A stretch of 64,000 nucleotides of DNA from DAONJL01 sp035405645 [NCBI: bacterium] (GCA_035405645.1 DAONJL010000002.1:31848-95847), one strand, 5' to 3'; shown: positions 36,537-46,403, counted from the first letter of the stretch. Notes: generated by a model not told the origin, from the letters alone. Numbers and translations: made by a program.

Positions 36537-37375
36537 AAGCAAAATATTTAATTGTAAATGCTGATGATTATGGTGCACATACAAAAATAAATGAAGGGAT
36601 TCGTGAAGCAGCAAAAAATGGGATTGTAAGACATATATCAATTTTAACAAATGGTTATGCTTTTAATGATAATGAAATAAATGAATTAAAAAAAATAAAA
36701 GGAGTAAGTTTTGGTTTGCATATTTGCCTAACGCAGTTTAGACCAATTACAAAATTAGAACAAGTCCAATCTTTAATTTCAGAAAATAATTCATTTTATA
36801 TTTCTTTTAAAAAATTTTTATTCCCTTTTTTTACAGGAAAAATAAAATTAAATGAAATATATATTGAGATAGAAAATCAAATTAAAGCACTACAAAATTA
36901 TAATATAAAAATTTCAAAATTAGATGGTCATCAACATATACATATTTTACCCGGTATCTGGCGTATTATTTCTATTCTTGCTAATAAATATAATATAAAA
37001 TATATTCGAAGACCTTATTTTAATATTTTCAAATGTAGAAATAATAATTCAAAATTTTTTCATAGATTAGCTATAAATATTTTAAGTTGGTATTCTAAAA
37101 AAGATAAATCATTATTATCACCTGATAATATCTTTGGTTTGAGTGATAGTGGTTTTCTTGATTTTATTTTATTAAAAAATATTTTAGAGAACTTACCTTA
37201 TGGAATAAATGAAATAATATGCCATCCTGGTTATGATATTGATGAAAAAAATTTTATTTTTAAAAAAGAAAAATTTAATTGGACGATTGAAAAAAATGCT
37301 TTGTTGAATAGTGAAATATTTAATATTATAAAAAATAATAATATTGAATTAAAAAATTTTGAGGATTTTATTTAA
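36533..37375 (+). CDS. ChbG/HpnK-type (YdjC) carbohydrate deacetylase
   Basis: 280 aa. YdjC-family metal and catalytic motifs: VNADDYGAHTKINEGI at the N-terminus, GLHICLTQF, LDGHQHIHILPGI and ICHPGYDID. These enzymes remove N-acetyl groups from diacetylchitobiose-type sugars (ChbG) or act in hopanoid side-chain formation (HpnK). The substrate here is unknown; an isoprenoid link through ispG next door is possible but weak. The gene overlaps the small membrane ORF by 4 bp. It is the last gene before a 596-bp gap. Confidence 0.8.
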   Translation: MKAKYLIVNADDYGAHTKINEGIREAAKNGIVRHISILTNGYAFNDNEINELKKIKGVSFGLHICLTQFRPITKLEQVQSLISENNSFYISFKKFLFPFFTGKIKLNEIYIEIENQIKALQNYNIKISKLDGHQHIHILPGIWRIISILANKYNIKYIRRPYFNIFKCRNNNSKFFHRLAINILSWYSKKDKSLLSPDNIFGLSDSGFLDFILLKNILENLPYGINEIICHPGYDIDEKNFIFKKEKFNWTIEKNALLNSEIFNIIKNNNIELKNFEDFI

Positions 37376-37499
37376 CTTTTGTCTTGTAAAATTTTTTTGA
37401 AATCAAAAAACAATAATTATCTAAATATTCCTGAGTTCATCAGTTAATTCTTAACTTACCAACAAAAGTGCAAAAATCCCTGAAAAAATGATAGTTTTA

Positions 37500-37905
37500 A
37501 AAAATAGAATATTTAAATGTATTGGCAACTTTATTAAAAATAATTTAAATATTACTTATCAAAACTATTATATAGATATTTTTTTTAAAATTATAAAAGT
37601 TAAAAATGCTGAATATATTCAGATTCTCGAATCATATCAGTAAAATGGATAACCTAAACATAAAGTTCTTTTAAGTTTAGGTAAAGCAGATATTATTGCT
37701 AATAATTTATATTTATTAGGCTGCTCTGTTCTAAATAACGACTTTAATATTTTCTGGAAAAATAGAGATAGGAAATTAAATTATTGGAATAATATTTATG
37801 ATATGAAAAAAGTTAGTTATTTTTTCTTTATTCGTGTACTTCACCTTGTAAATATTTTCTATTATATTTATTTTATTTTTTTGCAATTTAAAAAAATTTT
37901 TTTAA
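37500..37905 (+). pseudogene. Decayed transposase fragment (IS1634-like N-terminus)
   Basis: In the frame running through 37596 the translation reads KVKNAEYIQILESYQ, stop (37641), NG, stop (37650), PKHKVLLSLGKADII. This matches the N-terminal pattern of IS1634/IS4-type transposases, in which a KVK-x-x-x-Y-x-x-IVESYRE-x-G-K-x-K-HKVLLSLGK stretch is usual. Both stops could come from single changes at Glu/Lys codons. No DDE catalytic region follows, and I see no terminal repeats. The rest of the gap (37376-37500 and 37780-37907) is AT-rich with nothing recognisable. The family assignment is by memory of the motif and is moderate. Confidence 0.45.
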
Positions 37906-37907
37906 AT

Positions 37908-37934
37908 TTGACTTTTTTATGTTTGTATTATAAT
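37908..37934 (+). promoter_or_regulatory. Promoter candidate upstream of the acid phosphatase gene
   Basis: TTGACT at 37908-37913 and a perfect TATAAT at 37929-37934, but with a short 15-bp spacer; a 17-bp spacing gives only TAATTT. It lies ~38 bp before ATG 37972. The unusual spacing lowers confidence. Confidence 0.35.
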
Positions 37935-37971
37935 TTTAATAATGAAAAAAATAATTATAAGGGGTGAAATG

Positions 37972-38547
37972 ATGAGATTAAACTATTTTATGAACTCTAA
38001 TTTACGCTATTTATTTATTATTTTAATTGTTGCTATTTTAGCCTGTCAATCAACTAAAAAATTAAAAGTTGGATTTGATGTTGATGATACTATTTTATTT
38101 TCTTCACCTAATTTTGATGTTGCTAATAATACTGATATAGAAAAATTTTCAAAAGAATATTGGGAAATGGTTAATAGTTCAGATGAAAAATATAGTAAAA
38201 TAAAAAAGAAGACAGTTGAAATAATAAAAAAACATTTAGAGAATGGTGATGAAGTTTTTGTAATTACTGCAAGACCATCTTATGGAAAAGAAGGACTTGT
38301 TAATTTTTTAAATAAAGCATTAAATATTCCAAAAGAAAATATTTTCTTTGAACCAGAAAGTAAAGTGCAGAGAATTAAAGAACTGAAATTAGATTATTTT
38401 TATGGTGATTCTGATAATGATATTCAGGACGCTATTGAAGCAGGCTCTGTTGGAATTCGAATTAAACGAAGTCCATTATCAGGTTATAAAAAGAAATATA
38501 ACCCAGGAAAATTTAATGAAAAAATTATTGAAGATTCAGAAGAATAA
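37972..38547 (+). CDS. AphA-like class B acid phosphatase, predicted lipoprotein
   Basis: 191 aa from ATG 37972, chosen because AAGGGGTG lies 6-8 bases upstream; ATG 37942 and 37969 are alternatives. A lipobox (AILAC, Cys25) ends the signal peptide, so it is probably membrane-anchored. HAD-superfamily motifs: VGFDVDDT (Asp36 nucleophile, Asp38), FVITARP, and [15 protein letters not shown] for magnesium. They follow the spacing of E. coli AphA. It would dephosphorylate nucleotides or other organic phosphates outside the cytoplasm. It lies 5 bp before hisF. Confidence 0.8.
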   Translation: MRLNYFMNSNLRYLFIILIVAILACQSTKKLKVGFDVDDTILFSSPNFDVANNTDIEKFSKEYWEMVNSSDEKYSKIKKKTVEIIKKHLENGDEVFVITARPSYGKEGLVNFLNKALNIPKENIFFEPESKVQRIKELKLDYFYGDSDNDIQDAIEAGSVGIRIKRSPLSGYKKKYNPGKFNEKIIEDSEE

Positions 38548-38552
38548 AAATT

Positions 38553-39362
38553 ATGTTAGCAAAAAGAATTATTCCATGTCTTGATGTAAAAGAAGGAAGA
38601 GTTGTTAAAGGCGTAAATTTTGTTAATTTAAAAGATGCAGGCGACCCTATTGAATGTGCTATTGCTTATGATAAACAAAATGCAGATGAACTTGTTTTTT
38701 TAGATATTACTGCTTCTTATGAAAAAAGAAATATTATGATTGATATTGTAAAAAATGTTGCTGAATCAATTTATATTCCTTTTACAGTTGGTGGTGGTAT
38801 ACGCAATATTTATGATATTGATAATTTATTAAATGCTGGTTGTGATAAAGTTTCAATAAATACTGCTGCTGTTGAAAATCCAGAATTAATTAATGAAGCA
38901 GCCAAAAAATTTGGTTCACAATGTATTGTTGTTGCGATTGATGCAAAATTACAAAATAGAAAATATATTCAAAATGCTGATGATGATATAGAATTTATAA
39001 AACAAAATTATGAATGGGAAGTAATGATAAATGGTGGAAGAACAGAAACTGGAAAAAATGCAATAAATTGGGCAAAAGAATGTGAAGACCGTGGTGCAGG
39101 AGAAATTTTATTAACATCTATGGATGCTGATGGCACAACTGATGGTTATGATATTTCTTTAAATAAAATTATTTCTGCAATTGTTAAAATACCAGTTATT
39201 GCTTCTGGTGGCGCAGGTAAATTAGAAGATTTTTTAGAAGTATTTAAAAAAACAAATGTTTCAGCAGCACTTGCTGCTTCTGTTTTTCATTACAATATTC
39301 TTTCTATTCAACAAGTTAAAGAATATCTAATAAATAATAATATTCCTATTAGACAAAAATGA
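38553..39362 (+). CDS. hisF: Imidazole glycerol phosphate synthase, cyclase subunit
   Basis: 269 aa TIM barrel. [20 protein letters not shown] carries Asp11 and VVAIDAK carries Asp130, the two catalytic aspartates. Phosphate-binding glycines are in FTVGGGIRN and [13 protein letters not shown]. With HisH it forms imidazole glycerol phosphate and AICAR from PRFAR. No other his gene is in the window, so it is an orphan here. It could also be a HisF paralogue acting with a HisH-like amidotransferase in surface-sugar amination, given the glycosyltransferase nearby. The stop overlaps the next start by 4 bp. Confidence 0.92.
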   Translation: MLAKRIIPCLDVKEGRVVKGVNFVNLKDAGDPIECAIAYDKQNADELVFLDITASYEKRNIMIDIVKNVAESIYIPFTVGGGIRNIYDIDNLLNAGCDKVSINTAAVENPELINEAAKKFGSQCIVVAIDAKLQNRKYIQNADDDIEFIKQNYEWEVMINGGRTETGKNAINWAKECEDRGAGEILLTSMDADGTTDGYDISLNKIISAIVKIPVIASGGAGKLEDFLEVFKKTNVSAALAASVFHYNILSIQQVKEYLINNNIPIRQK

Positions 39363-40807
39363 TTGTCCCGGACCCAATAACAAAAAAGAGTGATATTAAT
39401 TTAGGTTATGTCTGTGATATAAATTGTCAATTCTGTTATTATAAATTTGGCACTAAACCATTTATGCAACTTCAGGAAGTTAAAGAATTAATCGATAAAA
39501 TGAAAAATACTTTTGATTTAAAAAGTATTGATTGGCAGGGTGGCGAACCAACAATTTATAAACATTTGCTTGAAGCATTAGAATATGCAAAAAATAAAGG
39601 TTTTCATAATACTATTATTACTCATGGTTTAAATTTAACAAAAGATAAATTAAAAGATTTAAAATCTGCTGGTCTTGATGAAATTTTAATTTCTGTTCAC
39701 GGCTTTGATTTTATTCATAATATTCAAACTGGTGTTAGTAATGGCTGGCAAAGAATAAATAATGCTCTCTGTAATATAAATGAAATTGGAATACCATTGC
39801 GAACGAATACAGTAATAAATAAATATAATTATGGCACATTACCTCATTTAGCAAAATTTTTTCTTAATTTTAATATTAATACACATAACTTCATAAACTT
39901 TAATTATTTTGCAACCTGGGCAAAAGATAAAGATGAATTTGCTGACCCACATTTTCAAATTCAATATAAATTTGTTAGACCTTTTTTAGAAGAAGCAATT
40001 GAAATATTAAAATCTGGGAATAGAAAAATAAATTTAAGATATATACCATTTTGTGTTGTTGATAAAAAATATGCTGAACATATTGTTGGATTTAAACAGG
40101 TTTTTTTTGACCCTGATGAATGGCTACCAAAACATATTTATAATGAAAATTATTTTTCTATGGATGAAATAAATAAAATTACTTATACTGCACGATTAGG
40201 CGTCAAATTTGCCTGCGCTTTTAGTTCAAATGAATTTAAAGAATGTAAAAAGTGTTCTTATCAATTTATCTGTGATGGTTTAAGTAAAAGATATTATTTA
40301 AGATTTGGCGATGAAGATTTAAAAGCAATTAATGATGATAATTATATTAATGATTTTATTTATTTCAGAAAAAAAGATTTTCCAAAATATTTCATTGCTG
40401 ATTATAATAAAAATTCTGATGTTAAAAATATAAATTATCTTGATAATCTAAATCAAATTATTTTATTTTCTCTTGTTGATAATATTTATTTATATCTTAC
40501 AAATAATATTGAAAGATTCAATATGTATATAAATGAATTATCTGATTATTATGTTAATTCTCATTATTCTATTTTTGCAAAAGCATTTCAATATTTAATA
40601 AATGGAAAAATACAGGACGCAAGATATAATTTTAGATATTTTGATATTGTTGATAATCATAAATCAAAATTAGGTGATTTAGGAATAATTTTAACTTTAA
40701 TGAAAGAAGATAAATCAGATTTATTACAAAATAAAATTGCTAAATTTAAAAATATAAATTTTAATAATGAGTATAGAATTCTTGAAAAAATCAAAGAATG
40801 GCTTTAA
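39359..40807 (+). CDS. Radical SAM protein with SPASM-like C-terminal cysteines
   Basis: 482 aa. CDINCQFC (Cys19, Cys23, Cys26) binds the radical SAM 4Fe-4S cluster, [10 protein letters not shown] is the SAM-contacting GGE motif, and ITHGLN and ISVHG continue the barrel. Residues ~280-315 contain [19 protein letters not shown], a pattern like SPASM/twitch auxiliary-cluster domains. The final ~150 residues are helical and unrecognised. Related proteins modify peptides or sugars. The overlap with hisF (ATGA) and near-contact with a glycosyltransferase suggest a linked pathway, but no precursor peptide is visible. Substrate unknown. Confidence 0.75.
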   Translation: MIVPDPITKKSDINLGYVCDINCQFCYYKFGTKPFMQLQEVKELIDKMKNTFDLKSIDWQGGEPTIYKHLLEALEYAKNKGFHNTIITHGLNLTKDKLKDLKSAGLDEILISVHGFDFIHNIQTGVSNGWQRINNALCNINEIGIPLRTNTVINKYNYGTLPHLAKFFLNFNINTHNFINFNYFATWAKDKDEFADPHFQIQYKFVRPFLEEAIEILKSGNRKINLRYIPFCVVDKKYAEHIVGFKQVFFDPDEWLPKHIYNENYFSMDEINKITYTARLGVKFACAFSSNEFKECKKCSYQFICDGLSKRYYLRFGDEDLKAINDDNYINDFIYFRKKDFPKYFIADYNKNSDVKNINYLDNLNQIILFSLVDNIYLYLTNNIERFNMYINELSDYYVNSHYSIFAKAFQYLINGKIQDARYNFRYFDIVDNHKSKLGDLGIILTLMKEDKSDLLQNKIAKFKNINFNNEYRILEKIKEWL

Positions 40808-40809
40808 TT

Positions 40810-41508
40810 ATGGCTGATAATAAATTAATTTATAAAGAACCTGTTTCAATAATAATTACAACAAAGAATAGATTTGATTCTTTTTCTAAATATCTTGAAA
40901 AAATAATTTCAACAACAGGTTCAAATCCTATTCTTATTGCATGTGATGATGATAAAACTTCTTTTGAAAAATTAAAAGAAAAATTCGGTCATTTTGAATT
41001 TGTTAAAATTTATAATTCCCCTTATCAAATGGAAAATGTTTCATTAAGAAACTGGTTATATAAAAAAGTTGAAACTGAAAAATTTGTATATATGGATGAT
41101 GATATGGAACCAGGAAATAATGAATGGTTAATAATTGCATTAGATTATTTTAATAAATTATTTCCTGATAATATTGGTTTAGTTTCTTTTTGTGATGGCA
41201 TACAAAATGGGAAATTAGCACCTGCTGGTTTAACAACAAAAACATTTATAAATCGTGCTTGTAATGGTTATTTATATAATCCACAATATGTTCATTATTT
41301 TTGTGATACTGAAATAACTGTGCGAGCACAAATAATAAATCGTTATGCTTATTGTGCTGATGCTATTTTATTACATCGCCATGCAACTGTTACTGGAAAT
41401 TATGATTTTATTTATAATCAATCAAAAGTATTCTGGAAACAGGATGAAATGGTTTTTAATGATTTTATGGAAAAAGTAATGGTATTAAAAAAGAAACTGG
41501 GAGGATAA
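40810..41508 (+). CDS. Family 2-like glycosyltransferase
   Basis: 232 aa from ATG 40810; ATG 40798 is in frame but would overlap the radical SAM gene. PVSIIITTKNRFDSF starts a GT-A fold, and FVYMDDDMEPG supplies the DxD-like metal motif. The C-terminal half has HRHATVTGNYDF instead of the usual GT2 ending. There is no membrane segment. Neither candidate start has an RBS, so translation is probably coupled. It is likely to act on the same product as the radical SAM protein. Donor and acceptor are unknown. Confidence 0.65.
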   Translation: MADNKLIYKEPVSIIITTKNRFDSFSKYLEKIISTTGSNPILIACDDDKTSFEKLKEKFGHFEFVKIYNSPYQMENVSLRNWLYKKVETEKFVYMDDDMEPGNNEWLIIALDYFNKLFPDNIGLVSFCDGIQNGKLAPAGLTTKTFINRACNGYLYNPQYVHYFCDTEITVRAQIINRYAYCADAILLHRHATVTGNYDFIYNQSKVFWKQDEMVFNDFMEKVMVLKKKLGG

Positions 41509-41512
41509 TTTT

Positions 41513-42271
41513 ATGAAAAAAATTTTAACATCAAGTAAAATACTTGGTATTGATATTGGAGGTTCTGGAATAAAAGGTGCAATTGTTAATATTGAAAATG
41601 GTGAATTAGAAACTGATGTATTTAGATTAGTTACACCTGAAATTTCTACACCAGAAAATATTGCAAATACAGTAAATGAAATCATTAAACATTTTAATTG
41701 GTCAAGTAAAATTGGTATTGGTTTTCCTGCTGTTGTTCGGAATGGTATTGTTTTTACTGCTGCAAATATTGATAAAAAATGGATTGGTGTTAATGCAGAA
41801 AATTTATTTTCAGAAAAAAGTGGATGTAAAGTAAAAGTAATAAATGATGCTGATGCTGCTGGTATTGCAGAAATGCATTTTGGTGCTGGCAGAGAGCAAA
41901 ATGGTGTTGTTATTCTTTTAACAATCGGCACTGGTATTGGTAGTGCTATTTTTACAAATAACATATTACTACCAAATACAGAATTTGGTCATTTAAGAAT
42001 GAAAGGAAAAATAGCTGAAAAATATGCTTCTGACTTTATTCGAAAAAAAGAAGATTTGAGCTGGAAAAAATGGGCAAAAAGATTTAATAAATATTTAAAA
42101 AGACTTGAATTTTTATTCTGGCCTGATTTATTTATATTAGGTGGTGGAATTAGTAAAAAAGCAGATAAATATTTAAATTATTTTACAATAAATACAGAAA
42201 TAAAAATAGCACAATTACAAAATAAAGCAGGTATTATTGGTGCTGCATTAGCAGCAAATAATTATTTATGA
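41513..42271 (+). CDS. ppgK: ROK-family kinase, probable polyphosphate glucokinase
   Basis: 252 aa with a GGGAGG RBS. ILGIDIGGSGIKGA is the phosphate-1 loop in the form usual for polyphosphate glucokinases, followed by IGIGFPAVV, NDADAAGIAEMHFGAG and LTIGTGIGSAIF. NTEFGHLRMKG stands where ROK sugar kinases have the E-x-G-H motif, and the CxCGxxGC zinc motif is absent, as in PPGK. It would phosphorylate glucose using polyphosphate (and perhaps ATP). The next genes encode a CHAD protein and a Ppx/GppA-like HD protein, which supports the polyphosphate link. A general ROK glucokinase remains possible. Confidence 0.78.
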   Translation: MKKILTSSKILGIDIGGSGIKGAIVNIENGELETDVFRLVTPEISTPENIANTVNEIIKHFNWSSKIGIGFPAVVRNGIVFTAANIDKKWIGVNAENLFSEKSGCKVKVINDADAAGIAEMHFGAGREQNGVVILLTIGTGIGSAIFTNNILLPNTEFGHLRMKGKIAEKYASDFIRKKEDLSWKKWAKRFNKYLKRLEFLFWPDLFILGGGISKKADKYLNYFTINTEIKIAQLQNKAGIIGAALAANNYL

Positions 42272-43236
42272 GAAATTTAATTAATCCAATTATTCAAAAT
42301 TCAGAATTTTTCTTATTTGGTAAAAACAAAATAGTATTTTTTTTAAAAGAAATTTTTTTTCTTTTATCTGGTGCAATAAAAAATAAGGATATTGAATACA
42401 TTCATAAATTGCGTGTTACAAGCAGACGATTAAGAGAAACAATAAAAATTTTCCAAAATTGCATTGATAAATCACAAATAAAAAATATAAGAAAAAGTGT
42501 TAAAAGATTAGCAAAAACAGCAGGTTTTGCAAGAGATTTAGATGTTCAAATTTTATTCTTAAATGATTTTATTAAAAATTTAGATAAACAGAGTGAATAT
42601 TTAAAAGGAGTAAAAAGAATTTTATTTAGAATTGAACAACACAGAAAAGAAGCACAAAAGGAAATTATAAATGAAATTCGTGATTTTAAAAATAATAAAT
42701 TTATAAAAAATTTTTTAAAAACAAATGAATCTTCTGATTATATAATTTCTGATAATTTTCTTGAAAATTATTCAAATGATATTTTTGATGTAATTGAAGA
42801 TGAGATTAAAGAAGTTTTGAAATATGAAAAATATGTAAATAAAGAAGAGAAAATTAATGAACACCATAATATGCGAATTGCAATAAAACATTTAAGATAT
42901 TCATTAGAAATATTCAATGAAGTCTATAATAATAAACTAAACATATATATAAAAAAATTAAAAAATATGCAGGATATTTTGGGTGGGATGCACGATTGTG
43001 ATGTATGGCAAGATTTTATTTATAATTTTTTAAAAAATGAAAAAAAACTAATAAAAGAATATTTCGGTAATTTGAATAATTTTTATAAAATTCAAAAAGG
43101 TGCTGAATTTTTATTTAATAATCGTGTAAATAAAAGAAAAGAATTATATAATGAATTTAAAAAAGAATGGCAAAAGTTAAAGAAAGAAAATTTTTTTGAA
43201 AATATTAAAAACACAATTATTTCAAAAGATACTTAA
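42268..43236 (+). CDS. CHAD domain protein
   Basis: 322 aa, almost all helical and lysine-rich. The conserved histidine alpha-helical domain is seen as YIHKLRVTSRRLRETIKIF near residue 45 and HNMRIAIKHLRYSLEIF near 210, each with His and Arg/Lys clusters, then MQDILGGMHDCDVW. CHAD domains bind polyphosphate and often sit near polyphosphate enzymes. The start overlaps the ROK kinase gene by 4 bp, making co-expression very likely. No CYTH domain is fused. Its role may be polyphosphate binding or granule targeting. Confidence 0.82.
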   Translation: MRNLINPIIQNSEFFLFGKNKIVFFLKEIFFLLSGAIKNKDIEYIHKLRVTSRRLRETIKIFQNCIDKSQIKNIRKSVKRLAKTAGFARDLDVQILFLNDFIKNLDKQSEYLKGVKRILFRIEQHRKEAQKEIINEIRDFKNNKFIKNFLKTNESSDYIISDNFLENYSNDIFDVIEDEIKEVLKYEKYVNKEEKINEHHNMRIAIKHLRYSLEIFNEVYNNKLNIYIKKLKNMQDILGGMHDCDVWQDFIYNFLKNEKKLIKEYFGNLNNFYKIQKGAEFLFNNRVNKRKELYNEFKKEWQKLKKENFFENIKNTIISKDT

Positions 43237-43265
43237 TAATAATTAATTTATGTAATATTTCAAAA

Positions 43266-43847
43266 ATGAATGAAATAGAAATTTTAAAATTTATACAAAA
43301 AATAATACCAGAAGATATAGAGCATTTAAAACAGGTAGCAAAATTATCAGTGATTATATTTGAACAAACAAAAGATTTACATAATTTGAATGTAGATGAA
43401 AAAGAAAAATTATATTATGCTGCTTTATTACATGATGTTGGATATTCTATTAGTTTTTCCAAACATCATAAAAATTCATTAAAAATAATTCTAACTAATA
43501 ATCAATTAACATTTACAAAAAAAGAGAGAATAATAATTGGTTTAATTGCACGCTATCATAGAAAAGCACTACCATCAAATAAACATAAATATTATTGTGA
43601 TTTAGAAAAAAAAGAAAAAGATATAATAAATAAACTTGCAGCAATAATACGAATAGCAGATGGACTTGATTTCACGCATAGAAATGTTATAGAAGATATA
43701 AAAATAAAAATAAAAAAAAATGAAGTTGAATTTTTTTGTAAAACAAAATATCCACCTGAAATAGAATTTCAAAAAGCACAAAAAAAAGCAGATTTATTTG
43801 AAAATATATATAAGAAAAAAATAGTTTTATTTTCTGATATTAAATAA
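43266..43847 (+). CDS. Stand-alone HD-domain protein similar to the Ppx/GppA C-terminal domain
   Basis: 193 aa. AALLHDVGYSISFSKHHKNS, IIGLIARYHRKALPS and IIRIADGLDFTHRN follow, motif by motif, the HD domain that ends exopolyphosphatase/GppA proteins. The N-terminal ASKHA phosphatase domain is missing, so this is a single-domain form. In Ppx this domain helps bind polyphosphate or nucleotides. It follows the CHAD gene by 29 bp. I infer a function in polyphosphate metabolism; a separate metal-dependent phosphohydrolase activity is the alternative. Confidence 0.72.
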   Translation: MNEIEILKFIQKIIPEDIEHLKQVAKLSVIIFEQTKDLHNLNVDEKEKLYYAALLHDVGYSISFSKHHKNSLKIILTNNQLTFTKKERIIIGLIARYHRKALPSNKHKYYCDLEKKEKDIINKLAAIIRIADGLDFTHRNVIEDIKIKIKKNEVEFFCKTKYPPEIEFQKAQKKADLFENIYKKKIVLFSDIK

Positions 43848-43860
43848 TTTTTTTCTATTT

Positions 43861-44691
43861 CTATTTTTTATCATTTAAAATTTTAAGAAAAGGTAATAAT
43901 AAATCTTTTACATTTTTATTTCTTTTTAAACATCCCTTTTTTAAAATTTCATATTTTTTCCTTATTTCATTTACTATTAATATTTTTTTTTCTTTTGTAA
44001 TTTCCTGATTTTTTAATAATTTTAATAATGCATAAATTCTAAATATATCCATACCCCAATATTTTTTAGATAATTGGTCAGCGTGGCCACCGCGTTTTAT
44101 TATTAAAAATTTATCTATAAAATTTACTGGATATTTTAAACAAATTCTTAACCATAAATCATAATCTTCACAAACCTCTAAATTTTCATCGAATTTGCCA
44201 ATATCATAAAAAACAGATTTTCTTATTAATGCAGATGATGGGCTAATAATACAAAGTGGCAATGTTTTATCAAATATATAACCACCATATTTTTTATGTT
44301 TTAATTTTTGATTTATTCGTTTACCATTTAATATCCAGATTTCATTTGTATAATTTAAAGCAATATCTTTATTCTGAATTATATCATTATATTGAATTTT
44401 TAATTTATCTTTACACCATAAATCATCAGCATCTAAAAAGGCAATAAATTCAGTATTAGCAGCTTCAATGCCTCTATTTCTTGCTTTACTAATACCTTGA
44501 TTTTTTTGATATATATAATTCACTTTATTTCCATATAATTCTCTTACTTTTTCTTTTGTATTATCAGTCGAACCATCATCAACTACAAATAGTTCAAAAT
44601 CAGTGAATGATTGATTTAATACTGAATTTATTGCTTCAATTACAAAATTACTACGATTATATGTTGTTATTATTACTGAAACTTTTTTCAT
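43861..44691 (-). CDS. Family 2 glycosyltransferase
   Basis: 276 aa on the minus strand. SVIITTYNRSNFVIEAINSVLNQ, FELFVVDDGSTDNT and AFLDADDLW are GT2 hallmarks: nucleotide-sugar binding and the DxD metal site. LEVCEDYDLWLRIC follows, as in typical EpsE-like enzymes. There is no membrane segment. It converges on the HD gene with only 13 bp between stops, and lies 11 bp downstream of the histidine kinase gene, so it may be in that operon. The sugar acceptor is probably cell-surface glycan, by family. Confidence 0.82.
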   Translation of the reverse strand: MKKVSVIITTYNRSNFVIEAINSVLNQSFTDFELFVVDDGSTDNTKEKVRELYGNKVNYIYQKNQGISKARNRGIEAANTEFIAFLDADDLWCKDKLKIQYNDIIQNKDIALNYTNEIWILNGKRINQKLKHKKYGGYIFDKTLPLCIISPSSALIRKSVFYDIGKFDENLEVCEDYDLWLRICLKYPVNFIDKFLIIKRGGHADQLSKKYWGMDIFRIYALLKLLKNQEITKEKKILIVNEIRKKYEILKKGCLKRNKNVKDLLLPFLKILNDKK

Positions 44692-44702
44692 TTGAAAAGT
44701 TT

Positions 44703-46403
44703 TTATTTTATATGAATTGTAAATTTTGTGAATCTATTTTCAATGCTTTCAACATCTATTTTCCAGTTATACCAATCAATTATATTTTTTACAATTGATA
44801 AACCTAAACCTGTGCCTTTTCCTGTTTCTTTTGTTGTAAAAAAAGGTTCAAATATTTTATCTAAATATTCTGGTTTTATTCCTTCACCATTATCCATTAC
44901 TTCAAAAATTATTTCATCATTATGATTATATGTTTTAATTTCAATAAATGAATTATTCTTCTTATTTTTCAATGCATCAATACTATTAAATATTAAATTT
45001 AATATAATTTGTTTTATCTGTTCTGGATCGGATTCTATTAATTTTATTTTTTCTGATAATCTTAAAATTATTTTTATATTTGTATTTTTTATTCTGTGTT
45101 TTATCAACAAAAGTGTATCAATAATTATTTTATTTATATTTATTTTTATTTTAACTGATGATTTCTGCCTTGAAAAATTTAATAAATTTGAAATGATATT
45201 TTTACTTCTTTTTGCATCACTTTCAATTATTTGTAAATAGTTAACTAACTTTTCTTTATCTAATTTATTTTGTTTTATTTGTTCAAGTATTAATTGTGTA
45301 TAACCTAAAATAGTTACTAATGGATTATTTATTTCATGTGAAATACCAGCAGCAATTTGACCAATAGATGCAAGCCTTGCAGTATTAACTAAACTCTGCT
45401 GATAATTCTGAATACTATTAAGCATAAAATTAAAACTCCTGTATAATTCTCCGATTTCATCTTTTCTATCTTCATTAAATCGTATATTCATATTTCCTTC
45501 TGAAATTTTTTGAGTCATTTTTAATAAAGTATTTAATGGCGCAGTAAATTTCTTCCCAAGAAAATATGCTAAAAAATAAAGGATTGTCATTAATATAAAA
45601 AGAATAATAAAATATTTAATAATTAAATTATTTAATGCATTTCTTAATTCAAGATTATTCATTCCATAATACATATATAATTCTTCTTCTGAATTTAATA
45701 AATGTTCTGATAATGAATAGATTTTAAAATAATAATTATATAATCCAAAATTTTCTTTTGTTAATTCTATGTTTTGAATTATTGTTTTTTGTTTTGCAAT
45801 AATATCTTTTTTATTACTTAAAAAAACAATATCTCTTTTGTAAATATCAAAATTTTTTAAAAATAAATCATCAATTTTATATGAAATAATTAATGTTCCT
45901 AATATTAGTTCTGATTTAATATCTTTTATTGGAACTGCAACAGAGTAAAAATAATCATTATCAATTTTTTCAATTTTAATAATTATCTTATTTTTTAATA
46001 GATTATCAAAAGAAAAATTTGAAAAAGTGAAATTCTTTTTTGAAAAAAAAGTAATTAAATTTTTTTTATCATCAAAAATACGAATTATATCAAAATTATT
46101 TTCTGTAAAAAAATATTTAATACGATTATTTATTTGATATTTTAGTCTTAAAAAAATTTTTATTTTTAACTCATCATCAGAAGCAAGTAATTTTGCTAAT
46201 GTTATAAAATTAGGATTATTAACAAAAAAATTTTTAAAATAAAGAGATTGATAATTAAGACTTGTCTCAAAATTAGAAAATAAAATTTCTTTTGATTGAA
46301 TAAAAATATAAGTTAAACTAATAAAGACAGGAATAAAAGATGTAAAAAAAAGTAAAATAATTAATTTACCTGTCAAAGTTCCAATTAAATTTTTTCGTTT
46401 CAT
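44703..46403 (-). CDS. Membrane sensor histidine kinase with HAMP domain
   Basis: 566 aa. Membrane segments at ~13-35 and ~263-283 bracket an extracytoplasmic sensor of ~225 residues (dCache-like by length). HAMP ~284-340; HisKA with GISHEINNP (His356); HATPase with LIFNSIDALKN (N-box), DNGEGIKPEYLDKIFEPFF (G1/F) and GTGLGLSIVKNI (G2). This is a complete NtrB-like hybrid-free kinase. No response regulator gene adjoins; the HD-GYP regulator at 61321 is 15 kb away. The start ATG 46403 has a GAGGC RBS and overlaps the upstream gene by 38 bp. Confidence 0.9.
   Translation of the reverse strand: MKRKNLIGTLTGKLIILLFFTSFIPVFISLTYIFIQSKEILFSNFETSLNYQSLYFKNFFVNNPNFITLAKLLASDDELKIKIFLRLKYQINNRIKYFFTENNFDIIRIFDDKKNLITFFSKKNFTFSNFSFDNLLKNKIIIKIEKIDNDYFYSVAVPIKDIKSELILGTLIISYKIDDLFLKNFDIYKRDIVFLSNKKDIIAKQKTIIQNIELTKENFGLYNYYFKIYSLSEHLLNSEEELYMYYGMNNLELRNALNNLIIKYFIILFILMTILYFLAYFLGKKFTAPLNTLLKMTQKISEGNMNIRFNEDRKDEIGELYRSFNFMLNSIQNYQQSLVNTARLASIGQIAAGISHEINNPLVTILGYTQLILEQIKQNKLDKEKLVNYLQIIESDAKRSKNIISNLLNFSRQKSSVKIKININKIIIDTLLLIKHRIKNTNIKIILRLSEKIKLIESDPEQIKQIILNLIFNSIDALKNKKNNSFIEIKTYNHNDEIIFEVMDNGEGIKPEYLDKIFEPFFTTKETGKGTGLGLSIVKNIIDWYNWKIDVESIENRFTKFTIHIK

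Noticed and set aside
37653-37681. Inverted repeat CCTAAAC...GTTTAGG considered as a terminator
   Set aside because: No T-run follows, and it falls inside the decayed transposase frame; probably chance in AT-rich DNA.
41485-41964. 159-aa minus-strand ORF opposite the ROK kinase gene
   Set aside because: It is antisense to a well-supported gene, has no RBS or family, and its composition is a reading of conserved codons on the opposite strand.
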